A stretch of DNA of 10,831 nucleotides from Betaproteobacteria bacterium. GTDB lineage: Bacteria > Pseudomonadota > Gammaproteobacteria > Burkholderiales > Burkholderiaceae. Of the stretch, positions 1 to 7,392 are shown piece after piece. The position numbers were made by a program, and so were the translations under genes. The DNA lies in NCBI GenBank assembly GCA_009921765.1, contig RFXC01000152.1, positions 1 through 10,831 of the forward strand. Direction: 5' to 3'. Below the pieces are notes generated by a model. That model saw only the letters and a list, made by a program, of their open reading frames with translations. It ran no database searches and was not told the origin of the DNA. The first letter of the stretch is position 1. Every line of letters begins with the position of its first letter.

Positions 1-2
1 AG

Positions 3-245
3 AAACCGTCAGCAGTCACTCCGTCAACGAAACCTGCTTCCGACAAACCGGCAGCAGGCACGGCGGCCGCGACCCCGGCCAAACCCGCGGTTACCCCGGT
101 CGACAAACCCGCTGCTGCGTCCGCGAGGCCCACCAATCCCAAGACGCAGGCGGACGTTGATTCAGCCGAGCCACGCCGCGCGTCAACCGCTGTCCCGCCT
201 TCCGCGCCAGCCAATTCGGCCCGACCGGTCGATCGCAGTATCTGA
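3..245 (+). CDS. C-terminal tail of an Ala/Pro/Lys-rich protein (5' end outside window; possibly MltD-like)
   Basis: This frame is open from the left edge to a TGA at 243-245, about 80 residues with no start inside the window. It is almost entirely low complexity: Ala, Pro, Lys, Thr and Ser, with four KPA units (TKPA, DKPA, AKPA, DKPA) in the first half and an Arg/Ser/Pro-rich end. No catalytic motif or membrane segment is visible. Such tails are common at the C-terminus of cell-wall-associated proteins. In Burkholderiales, as I recall, the gene next to a yejABEF operon and fabI is often a membrane-bound lytic transglycosylase with LysM repeats (mltD), so that is my best guess from context only. 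It converges on yejF with a 32-base gap. The competing frame-1 reading through the same bases continues past 400 as antisense to yejF and looks like a shadow. Confidence 0.5.
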   Translation, partial: KPSAVTPSTKPASDKPAAGTAAATPAKPAVTPVDKPAAASARPTNPKTQADVDSAEPRRASTAVPPSAPANSARPVDRSI

Positions 246-277
246 AAATCGCGCCCGGCGACCTCCGGCCGCAACCC

Positions 278-1921
278 TCAGTGGGACCAGGCAGCAGCGA
301 GCAGCTCGCGGGTGTAATCGTGGCGCGGCGCGCCAAATACCGACTCGAGGTCGCCCGCCTCAACCACCTGCCCGGCGCGCATCACGATCACGCGGTGCGC
401 GAGCGCGCGGATCACCGCCAGATCATGGGTGATGAACAGATAGCTCATCCGATACCGCCTCTGAAGCGCCACCAGAAGTTCGAGCACCTGCTGCTGTACC
501 GACACATCGAGTGCCGAGGTGGGTTCATCGAGCAGCATCAGCGCGGGATTGAGCACAGCCGCCCTGGCGATGGCGATTCGCTGTCGCTGCCCGCCTGAGA
601 ACTCATGCGGATAGCGCTCCACCATATCGGCCGACAGCCCCACTTCGTGAAGAATCTCGCCAACGGCGCGCTCGCGATCGGCTGCGGACATCTCGGGATG
701 GTGCAGCGACAGGCCCTCGCCAATGATTGCACCCACCGTCATGCGCGGAGACAGTGCGTTATAGGGGTCCTGGAACACCACCTGCATGGCCCGCCGCAGG
801 GGGCGCAGACCACTGCGATTGAGCGAATCAAGGTGGTGCCCGCGAAAATCGATCCGACCCGATATCTCGGCCTGCGACAGCCGCAGAAGGCTCATGCCCA
901 GCGTGGTCTTGCCCGAACCAGACTCACCCACAATTCCCAGGGTCTCGCCCTCACGCAACTGCAGGTCGAGCGGCTGGACAGCCACCAGTCGATCACGACC
1001 GAACCAGCCCCGGCGAATGGCAAAACTGCACGCCAGGCCCTTTGCATCGAGCACCACGGGCGCATCCGCAGGTGCGGGATCAACCAGGCGGCGCGGCCGA
1101 CTGTCGATCAGGCGTCGCGTGTAGGCATGAGCAGGCTGCGCGAACACCTCCGCGGTTGGGCCGAACTCGACCAGGTGCCCGCCCTGCATCACCGCAATGC
1201 GGTCGGCAAATTGTCGAACCAGCGGCAGGTCGTGCGTGATCAGCAGCACCGACATGCCGAATTCCTGCTGCAGCGAATCGAGCAGTGCAATGATCTGACG
1301 CTGGATGGTGACATCAAGCGCCGTGGTCGGTTCATCAGCAATCAGGAGCCGAGGCCGGCAGGCAAGCGCCATCGCAATCAGAACCCGTTGTCGCTGGCCG
1401 CCCGAGATCTCATGCGGATACGCAGCCGCGCAGCGTTCCGGATCACTGATTTGTGTTCGCGCGAGGAGCGCCTGCGCCTCGCGCAGGGCCTGACCGCGGC
1501 TCAGGCCTTCGTGACGCTCGAGCAATTCAGCGATCTGATCGCCCGCGGTGAACAGCGGGTTGAGTGCGCTCATTGGCTCCTGAAAAACCACCGCAATGTC
1601 TCGCCCCCGGATCCGGCGCACATCGGACAGGTCGGCGGCCAGCAGGTCACGGCCATCGAACATGATGCGTCCGGTGTAGTGCGCATCCGTATTGAGCCGC
1701 AACACCGACAGCGCGGTGATGGTCTTGCCAGAACCCGACTCGCCAACCAGCGCGAGCCGCTCCCCTTGTCCGATTGAAAACGACGCGTCGTGTACCACCT
1801 GCACCGAACCGCTCGCCGTGGCAAAGCGAATCGACAGCGATTCGACGCTGAGCAGCGGCGCTTTCGCAGCAGGGTCAGGAAGCGCATGCACGGGAGCGCC
1901 GGATGCCTGCATCGGTTCCAT
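278..1921 (-). CDS. yejF: YejF-like ABC transporter ATPase with two nucleotide-binding domains
   Basis: Energises peptide import on the cytoplasmic side of the YejB-YejE channel. The 547-residue protein holds two complete ABC ATPase domains in tandem. The first has Walker A GESGSGKT near residue 60, Q-loop Gln near 114, signature ISGGQRQR near 172, Walker B LLIADEP near 192 and the H-loop His near 230. The second has Walker A near 332, signature SGGQRQR near 442, Walker B LMLLDEP near 461 and H-loop His near 499. Each domain is followed by the oligopeptide-transporter C-terminal pattern (HAYTRRL and HDYTREL). A double ATPase of this length is typical of YejF rather than the separate OppD/OppF pair. 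I chose the ATG at 1919-1921 because it lies 1 nt after the yejE stop and 8 nt after a GAGGAA ribosome site. An ATG at 1948 would add 9 residues and overlap yejE. All key motifs are intact, so it should be functional. The exact substrate cannot be read from the sequence. Confidence 0.93.
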   Translation of the reverse strand: MEPMQASGAPVHALPDPAAKAPLLSVESLSIRFATASGSVQVVHDASFSIGQGERLALVGESGSGKTITALSVLRLNTDAHYTGRIMFDGRDLLAADLSDVRRIRGRDIAVVFQEPMSALNPLFTAGDQIAELLERHEGLSRGQALREAQALLARTQISDPERCAAAYPHEISGGQRQRVLIAMALACRPRLLIADEPTTALDVTIQRQIIALLDSLQQEFGMSVLLITHDLPLVRQFADRIAVMQGGHLVEFGPTAEVFAQPAHAYTRRLIDSRPRRLVDPAPADAPVVLDAKGLACSFAIRRGWFGRDRLVAVQPLDLQLREGETLGIVGESGSGKTTLGMSLLRLSQAEISGRIDFRGHHLDSLNRSGLRPLRRAMQVVFQDPYNALSPRMTVGAIIGEGLSLHHPEMSAADRERAVGEILHEVGLSADMVERYPHEFSGGQRQRIAIARAAVLNPALMLLDEPTSALDVSVQQQVLELLVALQRRYRMSYLFITHDLAVIRALAHRVIVMRAGQVVEAGDLESVFGAPRHDYTRELLAAAWSH

Positions 1922-1922
1922 G

Positions 1923-2936
1923 TCAGCCCTTCCTCGTGTCCAGCGCATCGCGGAGCGCCTCGCCGATGAAAATCAGCAGCATCAGCGTGAACACCAGCAC
2001 CCCGAAGGTACCGAGCGAAATCCACCATGCGTCGAGGTTGGTTTTTCCCTGAGCCAGCAGTTCGCCCAGACTGGGTGTGGACGACGGCACGCCCAGCCCG
2101 AGAAAGTCCAGGCTGGTGAGGGCCACAATGGCCGCGCTCATGCGAAATGGGAGAAATGCGATCACCGGCGTGAGTGAATTGGGCAACACATGACGCCAGA
2201 TGATCTGCGCATCGGAGAGCCCCAGCGCGCGGGCGGCCGTCACATAGTCGAGCGCACGGTTTCGAAGAAATTCAGCGCGCACATAATCGGAGAGCCCCAT
2301 CCAGCCAAAGAGCGACAGAATCACCAGCAGTATCCAGATGCTCGGCTGGAAGAGCGAAGCCAGGATCAGCAGCAGATAGAGCTCGGGCACCGCACTCCAG
2401 ACTTCAATGAAGCGCTGAATGGCCAGATCGACCCGCCCTGCGAAATACCCCTGCACCGCGCCCGCCGCGACTCCCAGCAATACGCCAATTGCAGTGAGTG
2501 CCAGGCCAAACAGTACCGACACCCGAAAGCCATAAATCAGCCGGGCGAGCACATCGCGACCGCGATCATCCGTACCAAGCAGATTGGCAGCCGAGGGCGG
2601 CGCCGGATTGGGGCTGGGCGCGAAATAGTTGAGGGTGTCGAAACTGTAGGGATTGAGCGGCCACCACGCCCAGTTGCTGCCCTCCGAGAGGCGAGTCTGA
2701 ATGAAGGGATCGAGATAATCGGTTTCGGTCCTGAAGTCGCCTCCGAAGGTGGTCTCCGGATACACCTTGAACTGCGGCACATACCACTGGCCTTCGTAGC
2801 GCACCAGAATCGGCGCGTCGTTGGACAGGAACTCGGCGCCCAGACAGAGGATGAACGCAACTGAAAAAATCCACAGGCTCACATAACCACGCCGGTTCGC
2901 GCGAAACCTGAGCCAGGCGCGACGTCCCGGACTCAT
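1923..2936 (-). CDS. yejE: YejE-like peptide ABC transporter permease
   Basis: Second inner-membrane permease of the importer, 337 residues, of the binding-protein-dependent transport (BPD_transp_1, DppC/OppC-like) family. There is one N-terminal membrane segment at about residues 19-36. A periplasmic loop of about 80 residues follows, rich in aromatic residues and typical of YejE. The conserved entry motif LLGTDDRGRDVLARLIYG lies at 119-136, followed by about five membrane segments. The cytoplasmic EAA loop that contacts the ATPase is at about 222-253 (core AARALGLSDAQIIWRHVLPN). The start overlaps the yejB stop as ATGA and has GGAG 7 nt upstream, so the two permeases are translationally coupled. 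The stop is 1 nt before the yejF start. Length, motifs and neighbours all agree. Confidence 0.93.
   Translation of the reverse strand: MSPGRRAWLRFRANRRGYVSLWIFSVAFILCLGAEFLSNDAPILVRYEGQWYVPQFKVYPETTFGGDFRTETDYLDPFIQTRLSEGSNWAWWPLNPYSFDTLNYFAPSPNPAPPSAANLLGTDDRGRDVLARLIYGFRVSVLFGLALTAIGVLLGVAAGAVQGYFAGRVDLAIQRFIEVWSAVPELYLLLILASLFQPSIWILLVILSLFGWMGLSDYVRAEFLRNRALDYVTAARALGLSDAQIIWRHVLPNSLTPVIAFLPFRMSAAIVALTSLDFLGLGVPSSTPSLGELLAQGKTNLDAWWISLGTFGVLVFTLMLLIFIGEALRDALDTRKG
1930..1935 (-). promoter_or_regulatory. Ribosome binding site for yejF
   Basis: GAGGAA on the minus strand, 8 nt upstream of the ATG at 1919-1921 and inside the last codons of yejE. It decides the yejF start in favour of 1921 over the upstream ATG at 1948. 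Confidence 0.6.
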
Positions 2937-3982
2937 GAAGCGGCTCCAAACTTCACCCGTGGATCGACCCAGGTGTAGAGCACGTCGGTGATCAGTTTGG
3001 TGATCAGCCCGAGAAGCGAAAACACGTAGAGCGAGCCGAGCACCACCGGGTAGTCGCGTTTGACCACGGCCTCATAGGAGAGGAGCCCCAAGCCGTCTAG
3101 CGAAAACAGGGTTTCGATCAGAAGCGAACCGGTGAAGAACGCGCCAATGAATGCGGCGGGAAAGGCGGTCACCAACGGAATGAGCGCATTTCGGAACACG
3201 TGCCGGTAAAACACCCGGCGCTCGCTCAGACCCTTGGCCCGTGCGGTCATGACGTATTGCCGGCGAACCTCTTCAAGAAACGTGTTTTTGGTGAGCATGG
3301 TGGTCACCGCGAAGCTGCCCACCACCAGGCAGGTGAGCGGCATGGCGAGGTGCCAGAAATAATCCAGCACCTTCGCGCCCGCAGACAGCTGCGACCAGTC
3401 GTCAGAGACCAGCCCTCGAAGGGGGAACCATTGCAGGAACGAGCCGCCCCCGAAGAACACCAGCAACGCCACGCCGAGAACGAAGCCAGGAATGGCATAG
3501 CCCACCAGAATCGCGGTACTGGTCCAGAGATCGAAGCGCGATCCGTTGCGCACCGCCTTCGCGATGCCCAGCGGAATGGAGACCGAGTACACCAGCAGGA
3601 AACTCCAGAATCCAAGACTGATCGACACCGGCAGCTTTTCGATCATGAGCTGCCAGACGCTTTTGTGATGGAAATAGCTGTGCCCCAGATCGAAGCGCGC
3701 GTAGCGCTCGAGCATCTCGAAAAAGCGCTGCGTGGCGGGTTTGTCGAAACCGTACAGCTCGCGGATTTCCTTCAGCCGCTCGGTGTCAACGCCCTGCGCG
3801 CCGCGATAGAGCCCGGCCGACGACGTGGACACTTCGCCGGCAAGCGAGGCGCCGCGCAGTTCTTGCACCAGCTGTTCGACCGGGCCGCCTGGAACAAACT
3901 GAATGATGGCAAAGCTCACCAGCAAGATGCCGATCAGCGTAGGGATCATGAGAAGCAGGCGCTTGATGACATAGCCGATCAT
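2933..3982 (-). CDS. yejB: YejB-like peptide ABC transporter permease
   Basis: First inner-membrane permease of the importer, 349 residues, BPD_transp_1 (DppB/OppB-like) family. The N-terminus is the classic permease start MIGYVIKRLLLMIPTLIGIL, a membrane segment followed by FAIIQFVPGGPVEQ. A long periplasmic section (about 40-115) carries the YejB-type linker and the ELYGFDKP stretch. About five further membrane segments follow, with the EAA loop at about 238-268 (YVMTARAKGLSERRVFYRHVFRNA). The end WVDPRVKF is the usual end of this family. I chose the ATG at 3980-3982 over the ATG at 4012 because a perfect GAGGTGA ribosome site sits 4 nt before it, the homologous protein start begins here, and the extra residues of the longer form (RRARGRGEH) are not permease-like. 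Confidence 0.93.
   Translation of the reverse strand: MIGYVIKRLLLMIPTLIGILLVSFAIIQFVPGGPVEQLVQELRGASLAGEVSTSSAGLYRGAQGVDTERLKEIRELYGFDKPATQRFFEMLERYARFDLGHSYFHHKSVWQLMIEKLPVSISLGFWSFLLVYSVSIPLGIAKAVRNGSRFDLWTSTAILVGYAIPGFVLGVALLVFFGGGSFLQWFPLRGLVSDDWSQLSAGAKVLDYFWHLAMPLTCLVVGSFAVTTMLTKNTFLEEVRRQYVMTARAKGLSERRVFYRHVFRNALIPLVTAFPAAFIGAFFTGSLLIETLFSLDGLGLLSYEAVVKRDYPVVLGSLYVFSLLGLITKLITDVLYTWVDPRVKFGAAS
2944..2947 (-). promoter_or_regulatory. Ribosome binding site for yejE
   Basis: GGAG on the minus strand, 7 nt upstream of the yejE ATG (2934-2936) and inside the 3' end of yejB. Together with the ATGA overlap it supports coupled translation of the two permeases. Confidence 0.5.
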
Positions 3983-3986
3983 GTGC

Positions 3987-3993
3987 TCACCTC
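3987..3993 (-). promoter_or_regulatory. Ribosome binding site for yejB, overlapping the yejA stop codon
   Basis: GAGGTGA on the minus strand is a seven-base full complement to the 16S anti-Shine-Dalgarno core. Its last three bases are the TGA stop of yejA, and the yejB ATG follows after 4 nt. A ribosome ending yejA therefore sits on the yejB entry site. Confidence 0.7.
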
Positions 3994-5873
3994 GACCGCG
4001 CGCCCGCCGCATCAGGCTGAACCCACCAGGTTTTCAGCATCCAGGTGGGAGACCAGTAATATCTTGGGATGGTTTCCGGGTGCCCGAGCCGCTTGCTGAA
4101 GGCCACCCGGTTTGCCGGGGCGTGAAAATGCGGAACCATGTAGTAGCCATGCCGCAGCACACGATCAAGCGCCCGCGCACCGGCTGCGAGCTCCGGACGA
4201 GAGCGGCTTTCGAGAATGCGCGACACCAGCGCATCGATCGCGGGGTCGCGAATGCCAGGCATGTTCTGCGAGCCCTTCTCGGCGGCCGCTCCGGAGGTGT
4301 AGCTCTCCACCAGCTCGTTGCCGGGGGTTTGACTGGCGCTGAACACATGCACGATGGCATCGAAGTCGTAGTCCTCGATGCGCTTGCGGTAGAGCGCCGG
4401 ATCGGTGGTGCGCATGGTCACTTCGATACCGAGCTTGGCAAGATTGCGCACCCAGGATTCGGCCACGCGCTCGAAGGCCTTTGAGTAGGTGAGAAATTCG
4501 AACGCGAACGCCTGCCCGGCCGCGTTTCTGAGAACACCCTCGTCATCGACCCGCCAACCCGCATCCATCAGCAGGCTGCGCGCGAGCCGCAGGTTCGCCC
4601 TAAGCGAGGATGGCGCAGCGGTGGTGGGCGGCAGGGGCACCTCGCCAAACACCTCCGGCGCGAGCTGCTTTCTGAGCGGCTCAAGATAGGTCAACTCGTC
4701 CTGATCGGGCTCGCCCGTGGCCACCATGTCGGTGTTGGTGAAATAGCTGGGCGTGCGCCGATACTGACCGTAGAACACCTGGCGATTCATCCACTCGAAA
4801 TCCATCGCGAGCGCAATGGCGCGCCGCACCCGTACATCCGAGAACTGTGGTCGTCGCGCGTTAAGGGCAAAGCCCTGCATGCCGGCGGCGTTCGAGTGCG
4901 GGAACTCGCGCTTGACGAGTTCGCCGCTCGCATAACGCGGGCCGGTGTGGCCGCGTGCCCAGTTTCGCGCAGAATTTTCGTAGATCCAGTCGAACTCGCC
5001 CGCCTTGAAACCCTCAAGCCTCGCGGTTTCGTCCTTGAAGTATTTGTAGACAATGCGGTCGAAGTTGAACATGCCGCGTCGGACGTTCAAATCGTTGGCC
5101 CAGTAGTTGGGGTTGCGCCGAAACACGATGGACCGCCCCCACTCGATGCGCTCGATCCGGTAGGGGCCGCTTGCGATCGGCTCATCTTCGATCAGATCGG
5201 TGAAATTCTTGCCCTTGCCCCAGTTGCGCGAGAACACCGGCATCTGAATGCCGATGATCATGTGGAGCTCATGGTTGCGACGTTTGAAGTCAAAGCGGAT
5301 CGTGCGGGAGTTGATCACCCGCACCTGCGCCACGTCGGCAAAACTTTGCCGATAACGCGGATGAGCCTGCCGGCTGGTGAGGGTGACAAATGAGTGCCGC
5401 ACATCTTCGGCGGTGACGGGCGACCCATCAGAAAACCGCGCGGCTGCATTGAGTCGAAAGGTGATGGACAGGCCGTCTTCGGCAAACCGGATGTCATCGG
5501 CAAGGAGCCCATACATGGAAAAGGGTTCATCCTTGCTGGGCTCAGCCAGGGTTTCGAACATCAGCGTGCCGATCCCGGCCGCTGCGATCCCCTTCAGCGT
5601 GAAGGGGTTCAGCTTGTCAAAGCTGCCATAGCCGTCGAGGTTGATCGAGCCACCCTTGGGGGCAGCGGGGTTCACGTAATCGAAATGCGAGAACCCCTGG
5701 GGGTATTTGAGCGCTTCGCCCCAGGCAATGCCGTGCGCCGCCTGTAGGGGCGCGTGAGAGAGCGCAGCCAGCAAGGCTGCGGCAAGCCAGGCAAACGCAT
5801 GCGCACCCGGTCGCCGGCAGCGCTGGAGACGAGGGAACACTTGCAGGGCTCTGACGACAACTGCCTTCAACAT
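3987..5873 (-). CDS. yejA: YejA-like periplasmic peptide-binding protein (SBP family 5)
   Basis: Extracytoplasmic substrate-binding component that captures ligand in the periplasm for YejB-YejE-YejF. It has 628 residues, a normal length for this family. The N-terminus has a basic region and a hydrophobic core at about 26-39 ending APLQA-AHG, a likely Sec signal peptide cleaved near residue 45. The mature start carries the YejA hallmark: [22 protein letters not shown] (56-75), then [16 protein letters not shown]_bac_5 features follow ([20 protein letters not shown], then SGPYRIE). There is no lipobox Cys at the cleavage site, so it is soluble rather than a lipoprotein. The start is uncertain: ATG at 5871-5873 or ATG at 5895-5897 (8 more residues), neither with a good ribosome site. 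I prefer 5873 because a -10-like TAGAAT at 5901-5906 would put the transcript start near 5894. E. coli YejABEF takes up microcin C and other peptides. The ligand here is not known. Confidence 0.88.
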   Translation of the reverse strand: MLKAVVVRALQVFPRLQRCRRPGAHAFAWLAAALLAALSHAPLQAAHGIAWGEALKYPQGFSHFDYVNPAAPKGGSINLDGYGSFDKLNPFTLKGIAAAGIGTLMFETLAEPSKDEPFSMYGLLADDIRFAEDGLSITFRLNAAARFSDGSPVTAEDVRHSFVTLTSRQAHPRYRQSFADVAQVRVINSRTIRFDFKRRNHELHMIIGIQMPVFSRNWGKGKNFTDLIEDEPIASGPYRIERIEWGRSIVFRRNPNYWANDLNVRRGMFNFDRIVYKYFKDETARLEGFKAGEFDWIYENSARNWARGHTGPRYASGELVKREFPHSNAAGMQGFALNARRPQFSDVRVRRAIALAMDFEWMNRQVFYGQYRRTPSYFTNTDMVATGEPDQDELTYLEPLRKQLAPEVFGEVPLPPTTAAPSSLRANLRLARSLLMDAGWRVDDEGVLRNAAGQAFAFEFLTYSKAFERVAESWVRNLAKLGIEVTMRTTDPALYRKRIEDYDFDAIVHVFSASQTPGNELVESYTSGAAAEKGSQNMPGIRDPAIDALVSRILESRSRPELAAGARALDRVLRHGYYMVPHFHAPANRVAFSKRLGHPETIPRYYWSPTWMLKTWWVQPDAAGARSR

Positions 5874-5900
5874 GACGCGTGCGACAATAAACAACATTCG

Positions 5901-5906
5901 ATTCTA
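5901..5906 (-). promoter_or_regulatory. Possible -10 element for the yejABEF operon
   Basis: TAGAAT on the minus strand matches the sigma-70 -10 consensus in five of six bases and lies about 28 nt upstream of the preferred yejA ATG. No good -35 hexamer is seen 16-19 nt further upstream, so this is only a candidate. I see no convincing promoter for fabI on the other strand of the same gap. Confidence 0.25.
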
Positions 5907-5908
5907 GC

Positions 5909-5912
5909 GGAG
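5909..5912 (+). promoter_or_regulatory. Ribosome binding site for fabI
   Basis: GGAG, 9 nt upstream of the ATG at 5922-5924. It fixes the fabI start at MGFLAGKR although the frame is open upstream for over 160 bases. Confidence 0.6.
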
Positions 5913-5921
5913 ACCTCGACG

Positions 5922-6719
5922 ATGGGTTTTCTTGCCGGCAAGCGCATCCTGATCACTGGTCTGTTGTCCAATCGGTCCATCGCCTACGGCATCGCCCGCA
6001 GCTGTCATGCGCAGGGTGCCGAGCTCGCCTTCACCTACCAGAGCGACCGGTTCCGTGATCGCGTTGCCGACATGGCAGCAGCCTTCGGGTCAACACGAAT
6101 CTTTCCCTGTGACGTTGCCGACGATGCGCAGATCGAGCAACTGTTTTCTGCGCTTGGCGAGCAATGGGACGGTCTCGACGGCCTGGTGCATGCCATCGCG
6201 TTTGCACCGCGCGAGGCGATCGCGGGCGACTTTCTGGAGGGCGCGAGCCGCGAGGCCTTCCGCGTGGCCCACGACATCTCCGCCTACAGCTTCATCGCGC
6301 TCGCGCGGGCAGCCCAACCGCTCATGGCCAACCGGCGCGCGGCGCTTCTCACGCTCAGCTACCTCGGCGCCGTGCGCATGGTGCCCAACTACAACACCAT
6401 GGGGCTGGCCAAAGCCAGTCTCGAGGCGTCGGTGCGGTATCTCGCTGAAAGCCTCGGCCCGCGCGGCATTCGCGTCAACGGCATTTCAGCCGGTCCGATC
6501 AAGACGCTGGCTGCAAGCGGCATCAAGGGCTTCTCCAAAATCCTTGATTTCGTCGAGTCGCATGCGCCGCTGCGCCGCAACGTCACCATTGAAGACGTCG
6601 GCAACGTCGCCGCCTTCCTGCTGTCCGAGCTCGCGGGCGGTGTCACCGCTGAAATCACTTATGTCGACGGCGGATTCAGCCAGACCGTGGGCGGGATCGC
6701 AGAACCATCGAATGACTGA
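5922..6719 (+). CDS. fabI: Enoyl-[acyl-carrier-protein] reductase (NADH), FabI
   Basis: Catalyses the last step of each fatty-acid elongation cycle: reduction of trans-2-enoyl-ACP to acyl-ACP with NAD(P)H in the cytoplasm. It has 265 residues, normal for FabI, and belongs to the short-chain dehydrogenase superfamily. The N-terminal [25 protein letters not shown] is the FabI form of the nucleotide-binding motif, with Asp64 in [10 protein letters not shown]. The catalytic pair is Tyr157 and Lys164 (YNTMGLAK, the Y-x6-K spacing), equivalent to E. coli Tyr156 and Lys163. The substrate loop [19 protein letters not shown] and the end VDGGFS are also conserved. An oddity is residues 91-95, AIAFA, where E. 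coli and most FabI proteins have SIGFA, so E. coli Gly93 is Ala here. The upstream in-frame extension is antisense to yejA and is rejected. Its 3' end overlaps the next gene by 8 nt, so it appears to lead an operon with the ABC genes. Confidence 0.97.
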   Translation: MGFLAGKRILITGLLSNRSIAYGIARSCHAQGAELAFTYQSDRFRDRVADMAAAFGSTRIFPCDVADDAQIEQLFSALGEQWDGLDGLVHAIAFAPREAIAGDFLEGASREAFRVAHDISAYSFIALARAAQPLMANRRAALLTLSYLGAVRMVPNYNTMGLAKASLEASVRYLAESLGPRGIRVNGISAGPIKTLAASGIKGFSKILDFVESHAPLRRNVTIEDVGNVAAFLLSELAGGVTAEITYVDGGFSQTVGGIAEPSND

Positions 6720-7392
6720 GCGGGAGGATCCGCCCGCCGTTCTTCTCGAGGCACTTCACAAGCGCTTCGGCAAGCGGATCATCCTTCAGGATCTGACGCT
6801 TCGAGCCGAGCCAGGGGAACGGATCGCATTGCTCGGTGAGTCGGGCAGCGGCAAGTCCACCCTGCTCAACATCATCGCCGGACTCGAACCCGCCGACGCT
6901 GGGCGCGTAGAGGTGGCCGGACGCTCGCTCATCGGTCTGGACGACGATCACGCCGCCGCGCTTCGCCGTCAGCTGATCGGATTTGCGTTCCAGGCGTTTC
7001 ACCTTCTTGGTCACCTCTCTGTCCAGCGGAATGTGGCTGTGCCGCTCCTCCTGAACGGCATGCCCCCCGCCCAGGCGCTCGAGCGCGCCGCCACCGTGCT
7101 CGGCCGGTTGGGCCTGGGCGACCGCCTTCAGGCTCCGATCAGCCAACTCTCGGGGGGCGAGCAACAACGGGTCGCGCTCGCGCGGGCGCTCGTGGCCGCG
7201 CCACGCGTACTGCTCGCCGACGAACCCACGGGCAACCTCGATCCCTCAAGCGCCCGTACAGCACTCGCACTGATCGCCGAGCAGGCTGCCGAATCGGGCG
7301 CGGCATTGCTGCTCGTTACCCACTCGCATGAGGCGGCCGCCATCGCCGACCGCCAGCTGGTCCTGCGCGAGGGGCGGCTCGAACCGGCGTGA
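6712..7392 (+). CDS. LolD/MacB-like ABC transporter ATPase (AttE-type)
   Basis: Cytoplasmic ATPase that drives the FtsX-type permease encoded next. It has 226 residues, the usual size for the LolD/MacB/FtsE class. Visible motifs are Walker [10 protein letters not shown] (42-50), Q-loop Gln94 in FAFQAFHLL, signature [15 protein letters not shown] (146-160), Walker B VLLADEP (166-172) followed by TGNLD, and H-loop His204 in LLVTHS. All are intact. TGNLDP and LSGGEQQR are typical of lipoprotein-release and MacB-type ATPases rather than importers. The ATG at 6712-6714 lies inside the fabI end (the last 8 bases of fabI form ATGACTGA) with only a weak ribosome site, so translation probably depends on coupling to fabI. 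The following permease and lipocalin-fold protein identify it as the AttE-type member of an AttEFGH system. LolD itself is less likely because its partners LolC/LolE are absent. Confidence 0.9.
   Translation: MTEREDPPAVLLEALHKRFGKRIILQDLTLRAEPGERIALLGESGSGKSTLLNIIAGLEPADAGRVEVAGRSLIGLDDDHAAALRRQLIGFAFQAFHLLGHLSVQRNVAVPLLLNGMPPAQALERAATVLGRLGLGDRLQAPISQLSGGEQQRVALARALVAAPRVLLADEPTGNLDPSSARTALALIAEQAAESGAALLLVTHSHEAAAIADRQLVLREGRLEPA

Noticed and set aside
246..277. A possible bidirectional terminator between the left-edge gene and yejF
   Set aside because: The only pairing I see is a 4-bp stem made of two CCGG units, with no flanking T-run. This is too weak to call.
605..1777. A 390-codon open frame on the + strand opposite yejF
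   Set aside because: It lies wholly antisense to a strongly supported double ATPase, has no recognisable domain, and is rich in His, Arg and Gln as expected for the complement of a GC-rich gene.
3200..4099. A 299-codon open frame on the + strand opposite yejB
   Set aside because: Its His, Gln, Arg and Glu-rich translation is the usual complement of membrane-protein codons in GC-rich DNA, and yejB is clear on the other strand.
5754..5921. An in-frame upstream extension of fabI with an ATG at 5754
   Set aside because: It would add 56 residues not found in FabI and lies antisense to the yejA signal peptide region. The ATG at 5922 has a ribosome site and gives the normal FabI N-terminus.
6007..6711. 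An in-frame upstream extension of the LolD-like ATPase reaching back into fabI
   Set aside because: It is a shifted reading of fabI with Arg/Ser/Ala-rich content. The ATPase domain begins only after the ATG at 6712.
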